A DNA stretch of 5,806 nucleotides, taken from positions 1 to 5,806 of the forward strand of contig JAITMZ010000137.1 of the NCBI GenBank assembly GCA_031290725.1. Reading direction: 5' to 3'. This document shows positions 1-5,758 of this stretch, one piece after another. The stretch comes from Spirochaetaceae bacterium (GTDB taxonomy: Bacteria > Spirochaetota > Spirochaetia > Treponematales > Treponemataceae). A program made the translations under genes and the position numbers. The notes beneath the pieces are model-generated. The model was not told where the DNA came from, did no database searches, and worked only from the letters and a program-made list of their open reading frames with translations. How positions within the stretch are numbered: position 1 is the stretch's first letter; each line of letters opens with the position of its first letter.

Positions 1-1568
1 CCCAGCTTGATCACCTCCTCGGCCACCACTTTGTTGGTCTTTTCGGTCATATCGATCAGTTCCTTCACTTCCTTCCGACCCAGAATTTCCGCCGCGTGTC
101 TCTTGATGATCTGCGTCAAGTGGGTGTCGATGATCGTGGGAGGATCCACCACCGCAAATCCCGCCCGATATGCCCGTTCCCGGTCATCCTCGCGGATCCA
201 CACCGCCGGCAGCCCGAAGGCCGGGTCGGTGGTCTTTTCGCCCTCGATTTCTTCGGTCACCGTCCCGGTTTTCATGCACAGGTATTGGCCTATGCGGATT
301 TGGCTTCGTCCCGCCTCGATGCCCTTGATTTTGAAGCAATACTCGCTGGGTTCCAGACGCATATTGTCCATAATTCTGATTTTAGGCACCAACAGCCCCA
401 AGTCAAGCCCCGCTTCCTGACGGATTCGTTTTACCCGGTCCAGCAGCTCGGCACCCTTTTCCTTGTCCACCAGGGGAATCAGGGCAAACCCCAGCTCCAG
501 CGACAGAGGATCCAGCGGGGCGATGCCGGTGCTTTCCTGACTGTCCATGGGTGCCCCGGTCTTCTGCGCCGCCTGAACCGACAGGGCATTGCCCTTCCGG
601 ATTCGCCGGAGCCGCATCGCAAAGGCGGCCAGCAATCCGCCCATGGGTATCAACAGGTACCAGGGGAAGCCGGGCAAAAAGCCCATGACGACAAAGGTTC
701 CCCCGGCGATAAAGTAGATGATGTCGTTCTGGGTGAATTCCCGGATCGCGTCTTTCCCCAGGGATGTTTCCGACGACGGCCTGGTAACCATCACGCCGGT
801 GGCCACGGAAGTGAGCAGGGTGGGCAGTTGGGACAGCAGCCCGTCGCCCACGGTGAGCCGCGAGTAGGTCTGTATGGCCACGGTGAAGCTCTCCCCCCGC
901 AGTACCATACCGATGACGATCCCCGCCAGCAGGTTTATCACGGTGATGAAAATCCCCAGTTTGACGCTGCCGGAGATATATTTCACCGCGCCGTCCATGT
1001 TGCGGAAGAAACCGATTTCCTGGTCCAATTCCTTTTTGCGCTTGGCCGCCTCTTCCTCGGTAATGGTGCCGTTGGTCAGTTCCGTCTGTATGGCCATCTG
1101 CCGGGTAGGCATGGCGTCCAGGGTGAACCGGGCGGCCACTTCCGACACACGGGTGGACCCCTTGTTGATCACAAAAGCCTGCACCGCGATGAGGATGATG
1201 AAGATGATGACCCCAATCCCCAGTCCCGCATCTCCCGAGGATCCCACCACGAACAGCGAAAATGCCCGGACCATCTGCCCGGCAAATCTGGTGCCCTGGC
1301 TCAGAATAAGCCGGGTGGACGACACGTTCAGCCCCATGCCGAAGATGGTAAACACCAGCAGCATGGTAGGGAACAGCGAAAAGTCTATCACCCGGGGCAC
1401 AAAAAATGCGGTGAGCAGCACCACCAGGGCGATCATCACGTTCATGGCCATAAAAAAATCCAGCAACACCGCCGGCAGCGGCACGATGATTAACATCACC
1501 ACCAGCACCATGAGTACCGCAAACGCGAAGTCCGGAAACCGCTCGAGAAATGATCGCTTTTCAGCCAA
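1..1568 (-). CDS. flhA: Flagellar biosynthesis protein FlhA (3' end beyond window)
   Basis: FlhA is the large inner-membrane subunit of the flagellar type III export gate. Its membrane half couples the proton gradient to export and its cytoplasmic half docks chaperone-substrate complexes. The minus-strand frame is open from the left edge to a TAG at 1586-1584 and gives about 522 residues of a family usually near 700. A hydrophobic N-terminal half (residues about 12-315) carries the family's conserved blocks: GMGLNVSSTRLILSQG, RVSEVAARFTLDAMPTRQMA, EIGFFRNMDGAVKYI and SRLTVGDGLLSQLPTLLTS. A linker follows at about 318-345, then the start of the cytoplasmic domain (ALIPLVDKEKGAELLDRV, GLLVPKIRIMDNM). 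I chose the TTG at 1568 because it is the only start between the stop and the first membrane helix, and GGGAGGG sits 9 nt upstream. The gene has its own promoter and follows a terminator, so it is probably not cotranscribed with dinB. Oddity: Ser201 replaces an expected Asp. The hydrophobic export-gate motifs argue strongly for this family; the non-flagellar homologue (SctV) is less likely. Confidence 0.96.
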   Translation of the reverse strand, partial: MAEKRSFLERFPDFAFAVLMVLVVMLIIVPLPAVLLDFFMAMNVMIALVVLLTAFFVPRVIDFSLFPTMLLVFTIFGMGLNVSSTRLILSQGTRFAGQMVRAFSLFVVGSSGDAGLGIGVIIFIILIAVQAFVINKGSTRVSEVAARFTLDAMPTRQMAIQTELTNGTITEEEAAKRKKELDQEIGFFRNMDGAVKYISGSVKLGIFITVINLLAGIVIGMVLRGESFTVAIQTYSRLTVGDGLLSQLPTLLTSVATGVMVTRPSSETSLGKDAIREFTQNDIIYFIAGGTFVVMGFLPGFPWYLLIPMGGLLAAFAMRLRRIRKGNALSVQAAQKTGAPMDSQESTGIAPLDPLSLELGFALIPLVDKEKGAELLDRVKRIRQEAGLDLGLLVPKIRIMDNMRLEPSEYCFKIKGIEAGRSQIRIGQYLCMKTGTVTEEIEGEKTTDPAFGLPAVWIREDDRERAYRAGFAVVDPPTIIDTHLTQIIKRHAAEILGRKEVKELIDMTEKTNKVVAEEVIKL

Positions 1569-1577
1569 TTGAAACCA

Positions 1578-1584
1578 CCCTCCC
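1578..1584 (-). promoter_or_regulatory. Ribosome binding site of flhA
   Basis: GGGAGGG on the minus strand ends 9 nt before the TTG at 1568. It decides the start, since the next in-frame ATG (near 1511) would delete part of the first membrane helix. It overlaps the predicted transcription start, so the leader is very short. Confidence 0.75.
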
Positions 1585-1587
1585 TAT

Positions 1588-1616
1588 ACTATACCAGAGA
1601 CCATCGAAAAGGTCAA
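1588..1616 (-). promoter_or_regulatory. sigma70-type promoter of flhA
   Basis: On the minus strand TTGACC (1616-1611) and TATAGT (1593-1588) are separated by 17 bp, each matching five of six consensus bases. Predicted transcription start is about 1581-1584, giving a leader of only 13-16 nt that contains the Shine-Dalgarno sequence. It lies just downstream of the hairpin that ends the dinB unit. Housekeeping-sigma control of flagellar genes is known in spirochaetes such as Borrelia and Treponema. Confidence 0.8.
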
Positions 1617-1619
1617 GGG

Positions 1620-1647
1620 GAAAATGCGAAAATCTTCCGCAGTTTTC
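1620..1647 (-). terminator. Intrinsic terminator after dinB
   Basis: As minus-strand RNA, TGCGGAA (1641-1635) pairs with TTTCGCA (1631-1625) around the loop GAT, with one G-U pair. GAAAA upstream and TTTTC downstream extend the stem past a single bulged C (1642). The run of T at 1624-1621 is the tail and joins the stem. On the plus strand the wobble becomes an A-C mismatch, so the element favours the minus strand. It sits 33 nt after the dinB stop and directly before the flhA promoter. Confidence 0.6.
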
Positions 1648-1679
1648 ATGGTAATTTTTTATAGTAATTACATACGCGA

Positions 1680-2873
1680 TTACATTTTTTCAGTGGAAGG
1701 CTTTCCGGTAACCCGGGCTTTTTTTATCTGGTTTTTGGGGTATTTTTTGTTCAGCCCCAGGATCGCCTGTTCTACCGCCCGTTTTTTCTCGTCCCCCTGG
1801 GGGAACAGCTCCCCCTGTACCACGCCGGTCCCCCTGGTCAGGTTCATCACCCCCACCCCCAGCAGCCGCACCCCACAGTGGGTGTCATATGTGCGGTTGA
1901 ACAGGGTCAGGGCGCGCCGGTACAAATCGTCCACCGAGGACACTGCGGAGGAGCTCGTCTCCTGGATGCCCTGGGTGGCAAAATCGCCGTAGCGGACCTT
2001 GACGGACACCGTGCGGCTGGACAGGCCGTCGTTCAACAGGCGGAACATCACCGTGTGGCACAGCTCCAGCAGGACGGTTTCCAGGGAATCCCGGTGGGTC
2101 AGGTCAAAGGCGAAGGTGCGCTCATTGCTGATGGATCGGCTTTTTTGCTCGGCATCGAAGTTTTCCGCATTCTGGCCCCGGACGGCGTGGTACAAAAAAG
2201 CGCCCCCGGCCTTCCCGAAGATGGATTCCAGCATCCCCAGCGAGGCGCGGTGTACCTCCGGGGTGGTCAAAAAGCCCGCCCGTTTGAGCCGCTCCTGGGT
2301 CTTATTTCCGGCGCCCCAGATTTTCGCCAACGGCAGGGCCAGCATGAAGGCCTCCTCACCCCCCGGCGGTACCACCGTGAGGCCGTCGGGCTTGTTCATT
2401 CCCGATGCGATTTTCGCCACGTATTTGTTGGCCGCCGCACCGATGGACACCGTGAGTCTCGTGCGCTCCCGCACCGCCGCTTTGAGCCGCCGGGCGGTGT
2501 CTTCCGCGGGGCCAAAGAGGCGCTCCGTACCGGTGATGTCCAAAAATGCCTCGTCCACCGAGAGCTGCTGCACTTCCGGGGAAAACTCGTCGAAAATCGC
2601 CATCACCTGCGCCGACATTTCGTGGTACCGTTCCATCCGGCCCCGTACAAAGATTCCCCGGGGACACAACTGTACCGCCCTGGCGACGGGCATGGCGGAG
2701 CGCACCCCGAACACCCGGGCCTCGTAGGACGCGGTAGACACCACGCTCCGCCGGTCGGCAGGCAGCCCGCCGACGATAACCGGCTTCCCGGCGTATTCGG
2801 GGTGGTCCAACTGCTCCACCGAGGCGAAAAAGGCGTCCAGGTCGGCGTGGAGGAACACCGGCGGTGCACTCAT
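1680..2873 (-). CDS. dinB: DNA polymerase IV, Y-family translesion polymerase
   Basis: This error-prone, proofreading-free polymerase extends past damaged template bases and distorted primer ends, normally recruited to stalled forks by the sliding clamp. The 397-residue product is slightly longer than a typical DinB. Palm and fingers: HADLDAFFASVE (residues 9-20, metal ligand Asp11, steric gate probably Phe16), STASYEARVFGVRSAMP (46-62) and SVDEAFLD (105-112, catalytic Asp107 and Glu108). SIGAAANKYVAKIAS (143-157) and KPDG follow, then the thumb around IWGAGN (185-190). The little finger begins near 240 and has KSRSISNERTF (244-254). QGELF (353-357) fits the beta-clamp motif QxxLF. The basic C-terminal tail is usual in the family. 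All catalytic residues are present, so the enzyme should be active. The ATG overlaps the upstream membrane gene's stop as ATGA, suggesting coupled translation. I see no promoter or recognisable LexA operator immediately upstream. Confidence 0.97.
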   Translation of the reverse strand: MSAPPVFLHADLDAFFASVEQLDHPEYAGKPVIVGGLPADRRSVVSTASYEARVFGVRSAMPVARAVQLCPRGIFVRGRMERYHEMSAQVMAIFDEFSPEVQQLSVDEAFLDITGTERLFGPAEDTARRLKAAVRERTRLTVSIGAAANKYVAKIASGMNKPDGLTVVPPGGEEAFMLALPLAKIWGAGNKTQERLKRAGFLTTPEVHRASLGMLESIFGKAGGAFLYHAVRGQNAENFDAEQKSRSISNERTFAFDLTHRDSLETVLLELCHTVMFRLLNDGLSSRTVSVKVRYGDFATQGIQETSSSAVSSVDDLYRRALTLFNRTYDTHCGVRLLGVGVMNLTRGTGVVQGELFPQGDEKKRAVEQAILGLNKKYPKNQIKKARVTGKPSTEKM

Positions 2874-5011
2874 ACCGGGCCCCCGCTGCGCGGCAATACG
2901 GTTTCGCGCTGTCGGCGGATTATGCGGTTCTCCGCTTTGTCATATAGGTAGAACGTGGCCTGGACGCTCACGGGAAATCCGGCGGTGACCATGCAGGACA
3001 GCCCCAGGGGATTTGGGGGGTATTCGGCCAGGCGGAAATCCAGAGCGCCGCTCCGGGTTTCGGTGACCGACACTTCCGGGGAGCTGATTATCGGCGCTGC
3101 GGACAGTATCTGGATGTCGCAGCGGATCAGGGGCAAATTCGATGACGCGGTGATGTTCAGCACCTCAAGTTCCCCGAAAAAAGACTGGGTCCGGGCGGAC
3201 AGGCTGACGTCCTGCTCAAGTCCGTCGGCATATACCGTCAGGGATGGGCCGGTGCCCCACTCCACATTTTTGAATGAAAAAATCGACGACAACAGCCAAG
3301 CGGCGGCAAAAAAAATGATTCCCAGGGCCGGCAAATAGAGCGCCCCGCTGCTTGCGGCGGGGTTTTTGGTTAGTCCCCTCCCCGCCCCCTTTGTGTGCTT
3401 CCGGGAGGCGATAAACGCGGTCAACAGGTGCAGCCACATGAGGATAAAGGGCATCATCAGTCCCGTCAAAAAGAAATGCACCGGCAGCCCCCCGGTGGTG
3501 AGCCGGAACAACTGTGCCCGGTCGGCGTAGTGCAGCAGTTCGTAGGCCACAGGGATATACAGCGCGAAGGACAGAAATCCCAGGATGTAAAGGGGGGCCG
3601 CTTTTTTTTGCCTGCCGAACAGGGAGGTAATCAAAAATTGCACCACAAAAAAGAACAAAAAAAGCAAGTCAAAGGCGCCGAAGATCAGAATATTCAGCAC
3701 CGACTGCAGGGTGTTCAGGCAGCCGTAGAGCTGGGGCGGTGTTTTCCACTTGGCGTAAAATACCACGCAGCCGGAGGACACCATGACCCAAGCGAAGAGC
3801 ACCCGGAACATCAGGGGCAGAAAAATCCCTCCCCCGGCGGGAAACAGTCCGTCGAAGATGCCCTGCCCGGCGGCCAGGCACAGGGCGTTCACCGTCAATA
3901 TCCCCGGCAGGATGGGCCAGAGTTTCCAGCGGCCGCGGGTAGAATACAGGCACAGCGCCAATATCGCACAGGCCGCCACGATCAGGTAGGCCGCCAGGAA
4001 AAAGCCCTCGGTGAAATACAGGGGTGCCGGGGTGCCGGGTATCGCCGAGTAGTTCACGTCGTTCTCCCCTTGGTCGGGAAACCGGAAAGTGCCGATTGTG
4101 TCCGTCAGGGTGTTGAATAGGGCTTCAGCCTCCCTCGGCCGCCCGGCGTTTACCCCCAGAGCCGCTGCGGGGATACCCGCATTAGAAAAGGCCTCAAGCC
4201 TAGGGAGGTGCCCCCCCAGATTGAAGCGGTAAAAAGCAAGGCTTCCCCCGGCGATGGGAACGGGCAGCTGCCGGACCAGCCATAGCGGCGCACTAATTCC
4301 GGTCTCGAAGGTAAACTTCCCCATGTTTTCTCCCATGCTTGGCCTGGTTCCCGGCAGTATTCGGGGCCTGCTTCCCACTTCCCCCAGGAGCAGCACCAGG
4401 GCGCACAGATTTGTCCCAATGCCGGTTTCGGCAGCGTTCTCCCCGGAGCCGTCAAACCGCTGGATGTATCCCAATGTCCCCGCCGGCACACTCCGCTGCA
4501 ACGCCGCCGGAAGGAGCGAGGTGTCCCCGGCGGTGAACACCGCCTGAACCCGCACCGGCAGTTCGTTTCTCCGCAGGGTCTCCAGAAAATTCAGCGCCAC
4601 AGGAAAAAGGGACGACCATTCCTCCTGGGAAAAAATGAGCGCCAATGTCCGGGTGGGGGCGGGTGCGTTTTGAGGCAGGGTGACGACCACGTTGAAGGGA
4701 AATTCTCCGGAGGCCGCCGTTTTCGGAATCTGCTGCCCTCCCGCCGCTGTTCCTGCATACGGTCGGGATTCCACGCCGAAGAGATCCCCCTGACCGTCCA
4801 GGTCCTGCCGTTCCGGGGAAAAATTTCGTCCGGCGAGCTCGTTGAATATCGCGGTGGAAAGCCGCGACCCGTATATCCCCTCCGCCAGACCGTCCGCCGG
4901 GGTTTGGGCCGCCAGGTTCATCACGGACAGCAGCGCCGCCAATATGACCACAGGGGGCACCAAAGGCCAAACAGAGGCGGGCGTCCACCGGGGACGGATT
5001 CTTGTAACCAT
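2870..5011 (-). CDS. Polytopic membrane protein with a large extracytoplasmic domain, possibly a degenerate M28 peptidase fold
   Basis: I do not recognise a named family. From the ATG at 5011 the product is 713 residues. It has an N-terminal signal or anchor (basic MVTRIRPRW, hydrophobic core about 14-35), an outer domain of about 300 residues, six to eight membrane segments (about 335-357, 363-383, 396-419, 433-466 which may be two, 474-492, 509-535, 558-579), and a C-terminal domain of about 130 residues probably outside the membrane. The outer domain follows the order of M28/GPAA1-type peptidases: a strand and helix around 121-160, LCALVLLLGEVG (202-213), LEAFSNAGIPAAALG (272-286) and NTLTDTIGTF (300-309). 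The metal-binding His and Asp positions are not preserved, so I infer a non-catalytic fold; this is unproven. An upstream extension to the ATG at 5143 is open but runs through terminator-like sequence with no signal-peptide character, so I rejected it. The stop overlaps the dinB start by 4 bp. Two 8-nt homopolymers (3308-3315 and 3602-3609) fall inside the gene. A transporter or assembly-factor role is equally possible. Confidence 0.85.
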   Translation of the reverse strand: MVTRIRPRWTPASVWPLVPPVVILAALLSVMNLAAQTPADGLAEGIYGSRLSTAIFNELAGRNFSPERQDLDGQGDLFGVESRPYAGTAAGGQQIPKTAASGEFPFNVVVTLPQNAPAPTRTLALIFSQEEWSSLFPVALNFLETLRRNELPVRVQAVFTAGDTSLLPAALQRSVPAGTLGYIQRFDGSGENAAETGIGTNLCALVLLLGEVGSRPRILPGTRPSMGENMGKFTFETGISAPLWLVRQLPVPIAGGSLAFYRFNLGGHLPRLEAFSNAGIPAAALGVNAGRPREAEALFNTLTDTIGTFRFPDQGENDVNYSAIPGTPAPLYFTEGFFLAAYLIVAACAILALCLYSTRGRWKLWPILPGILTVNALCLAAGQGIFDGLFPAGGGIFLPLMFRVLFAWVMVSSGCVVFYAKWKTPPQLYGCLNTLQSVLNILIFGAFDLLFLFFFVVQFLITSLFGRQKKAAPLYILGFLSFALYIPVAYELLHYADRAQLFRLTTGGLPVHFFLTGLMMPFILMWLHLLTAFIASRKHTKGAGRGLTKNPAASSGALYLPALGIIFFAAAWLLSSIFSFKNVEWGTGPSLTVYADGLEQDVSLSARTQSFFGELEVLNITASSNLPLIRCDIQILSAAPIISSPEVSVTETRSGALDFRLAEYPPNPLGLSCMVTAGFPVSVQATFYLYDKAENRIIRRQRETVLPRSGGPV

Positions 5012-5017
5012 TGGTCT

Positions 5018-5046
5018 AGAATAGCAGAAAAGACAGATTTGGACAA
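5018..5046 (-). promoter_or_regulatory. Candidate promoter of the membrane gene, possibly leaderless
   Basis: On the minus strand TTGTCC (5046-5041) and TATTCT (5023-5018) are 17 bp apart, each matching four of six consensus bases. The -10 box ends 6 nt before the ATG, so the predicted start of transcription coincides with the start codon. No Shine-Dalgarno sequence is visible before that ATG, consistent with a leaderless message. A tandem repeat lies directly upstream of the -35. The match is moderate and could be chance. Confidence 0.45.
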
Positions 5047-5050
5047 GGAT

Positions 5051-5082
5051 TCGTGCACCTGGGATTCCGCTCGTGCGCCTGG
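5051..5082. repeat. Tandem 12-bp direct repeat upstream of promoter
   Basis: TCGTGCACCTGG (5051-5062) and TCGTGCGCCTGG (5071-5082) match at 11 of 12 positions with a 20-bp period. That is close to two helical turns, so both would face the same side of the DNA. They sit 4 bp upstream of the candidate -35, a usual place for an activator site. No regulator is recognisable, and the repeat could instead be part of a larger dispersed element. Confidence 0.5.
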
Positions 5083-5099
5083 GGCGGGGCGCCCCCCAG
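5079..5099. repeat. Short GC palindrome
   Basis: GGGGCGCCCC (5086-5095) is a perfect 10-bp palindrome. CTGGGG at 5079-5084 can pair with CCCCAG at 5094-5099 as an alternative hairpin. It adjoins the tandem repeat. Its function is unknown; local GC richness alone may explain it. Confidence 0.4.
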
Positions 5100-5107
5100 C
5101 GTGTACC

Positions 5108-5140
5108 AACAAAGCCCCCCAGCCTTGCGGCTGAGAGGCC
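5108..5140 (-). terminator. Intrinsic terminator-like hairpin with GCAA tetraloop
   Basis: As minus-strand RNA, bases 5139-5129 pair continuously with 5124-5114 over 11 bp, with two G-U pairs, capped by the GNRA tetraloop GCAA (5128-5125). The U-rich tail UUUGUU (5113-5108) follows directly. On the plus strand the two wobbles become mismatches, so the element is directional. It would end transcription arriving from the small helical gene before the membrane gene's own promoter. Confidence 0.65.
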
Positions 5141-5176
5141 CATTTATGTCAAACAAGATGCAACAATATCATCCGC

Positions 5177-5209
5177 AAACCCCCGCCCGCCCTTTCGGGA
5201 GACCAGGGG
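5177..5209 (-). terminator. Second hairpin with GAAA tetraloop, possible tandem terminator
   Basis: As minus-strand RNA, 5209-5204 pairs with 5185-5180. After a G-G mismatch and two more pairs comes a U-C mismatch, then CCC (5199-5197) pairs with GGG (5192-5190) around GAAA. UUU (5179-5177) follows. The tail is short, so termination would be weak alone. It lies 37 bp upstream of the GCAA hairpin, as in tandem terminators, but could also be a structured repeat unit. Confidence 0.45.
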
Positions 5210-5224
5210 CCGCGTTGTCGGCAA

Positions 5225-5234
5225 CTGCTAGCAG
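5225..5234. repeat. 10-bp perfect palindrome
   Basis: CTGCTAGCAG is a perfect palindrome covering the stop codon of the small helical gene (5230-5228). It is flanked by two copies of TGTCGG (5216-5221 and 5237-5242) in direct orientation. It may be part of the same repeat unit as the hairpins on either side. Confidence 0.4.
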
Positions 5235-5758
5235 CCTGTCGGACTTGTGAATTTTCGCACCAAAAGGTGCAAAAATTCCCGATTTTGGGGCGGCTTGACG
5301 AGTTTGCAAGGTAGAATTTTGCGGTAAACCGCAAACTCCACTAAATAGATGTAAGCGATATGAAAGGCATCATTGGGCATGCCCTTGTAGCGGTATTTGT
5401 CACGGTGGGGAAATGCCATGTCGGCTATTTTATAACCGGCGTGATTGTTCATTGCCGTCAGCGCCAAAAAAGCATCGTCAAAGTCCTGCATGGCGGCTTC
5501 GCAACTGGCGCGGGCCTCTTTTTCTTCGGGCCGGCTGGATGCCAGCTCCTGACCAACGTATACATACTCGGCCAAGAGCATCATGTACGGGTCGCGGGTG
5601 GCCTGGACTTCGGTGAATATTGCCGTAGCTTTCTGTAAACCTTGCGCAAAATAGGTGCGCCCTTTTTCCGCTTTACCTTTGGTGCGGAGGCCGACACGTC
5701 CCTCTGTTATGAGGCGGACTGCATCGAATATCCTATCTGTCAAGCCAGTCGGGTCCAA
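5228..5758 (-). CDS. Small helical protein of unknown function, probably truncated at its C-terminus
   Basis: The 176-residue product has no signal peptide or membrane segment. Residues 5-105 are rich in Ala, Glu, Lys and Leu and should form several amphipathic helices (for example 33-53, 57-73, 77-103), a compact helical-bundle look. The most distinctive stretch is NNHAGYKIADMAFPHRDKY with MPNDAFHIA (104-135). I associate this combination, from memory only, with uncharacterised treponemal proteins whose C-terminus continues differently. After about residue 138 the reading frame runs through overlapping palindromes that look non-coding, so the last 38 residues are probably not native. I chose the TTG at 5758 because GGAGG lies 6 nt upstream; TTG at 5743 is the alternative. 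It overlaps the end of the preceding gene by 26 bp, suggesting coupled expression. No catalytic motif is seen, and an HEPN Rx4-6H motif is absent. Confidence 0.7.
   Translation of the reverse strand: MDPTGLTDRIFDAVRLITEGRVGLRTKGKAEKGRTYFAQGLQKATAIFTEVQATRDPYMMLLAEYVYVGQELASSRPEEKEARASCEAAMQDFDDAFLALTAMNNHAGYKIADMAFPHRDKYRYKGMPNDAFHIAYIYLVEFAVYRKILPCKLVKPPQNREFLHLLVRKFTSPTGC
5249..5278 (-). repeat. 13-bp inverted repeat (hairpin)
   Basis: GAATTTTCGCACC (5249-5261) and GGTGCAAAAATTC (5266-5278) form a 13-bp stem around a 4-base loop. The one mismatch is a G-U pair on the minus-strand RNA and an A-C mismatch on the plus. No U-tract follows. It lies within the last codons of the small helical gene, which supports the view that this stretch is not ordinary coding sequence. 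Confidence 0.7.
5300..5338. repeat. Nested, mutually exclusive inverted repeats
   Basis: GAGTTTGC (5300-5307) is complementary to GCAAACTC (5331-5338). TTTGCGGT (5318-5325) is complementary to ACCGCAAA (5328-5335). The two pairings share bases 5331-5335, so only one can form at a time. This marks where the small helical gene's sequence seems to change character. Confidence 0.65.

Noticed and set aside
96..1493. Long plus-strand open frame of 465 codons opposite flhA
   Set aside because: It is antisense to an unmistakable FlhA frame. Its product is rich in His, Gln, Gly and Arg without any domain, as expected for the mirror of a GC-rich gene.
1878..2951. Plus-strand open frame of 357 codons opposite dinB
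   Set aside because: The minus strand carries all DinB motifs in order. The plus product is low-complexity and spans the junction of two real genes.
3395..4120. Plus-strand open frame of 241 codons opposite the membrane gene
   Set aside because: Its Gln/Gly/His-rich composition is the antisense image of a membrane-helix coding region, and no motif is seen.
5012..5046. LexA/SOS operator upstream of the unit containing dinB
   Set aside because: I looked for CTG-N10-CAG and GAAC-N4-GTTC type palindromes and found none. The regulator in this lineage may use a different site, so only the absence of known forms is claimed.
5012..5143. 44-residue N-terminal extension of the membrane protein from the ATG at 5143
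   Set aside because: The extra codons cover the candidate promoter, the direct repeats and part of the terminator hairpin. They would also bury the signal peptide that begins at 5011.
5051..5338. CRISPR array
   Set aside because: The repeats are few, short and dissimilar, with no regular repeat-spacer pattern and no cas genes.
5228..5758. HEPN-type ribonuclease identity for the small helical protein
   Set aside because: Helical size fits, but the Rx4-6H motif is absent; the only nearby Arg-His spacing (Arg123 to His133) is too long.
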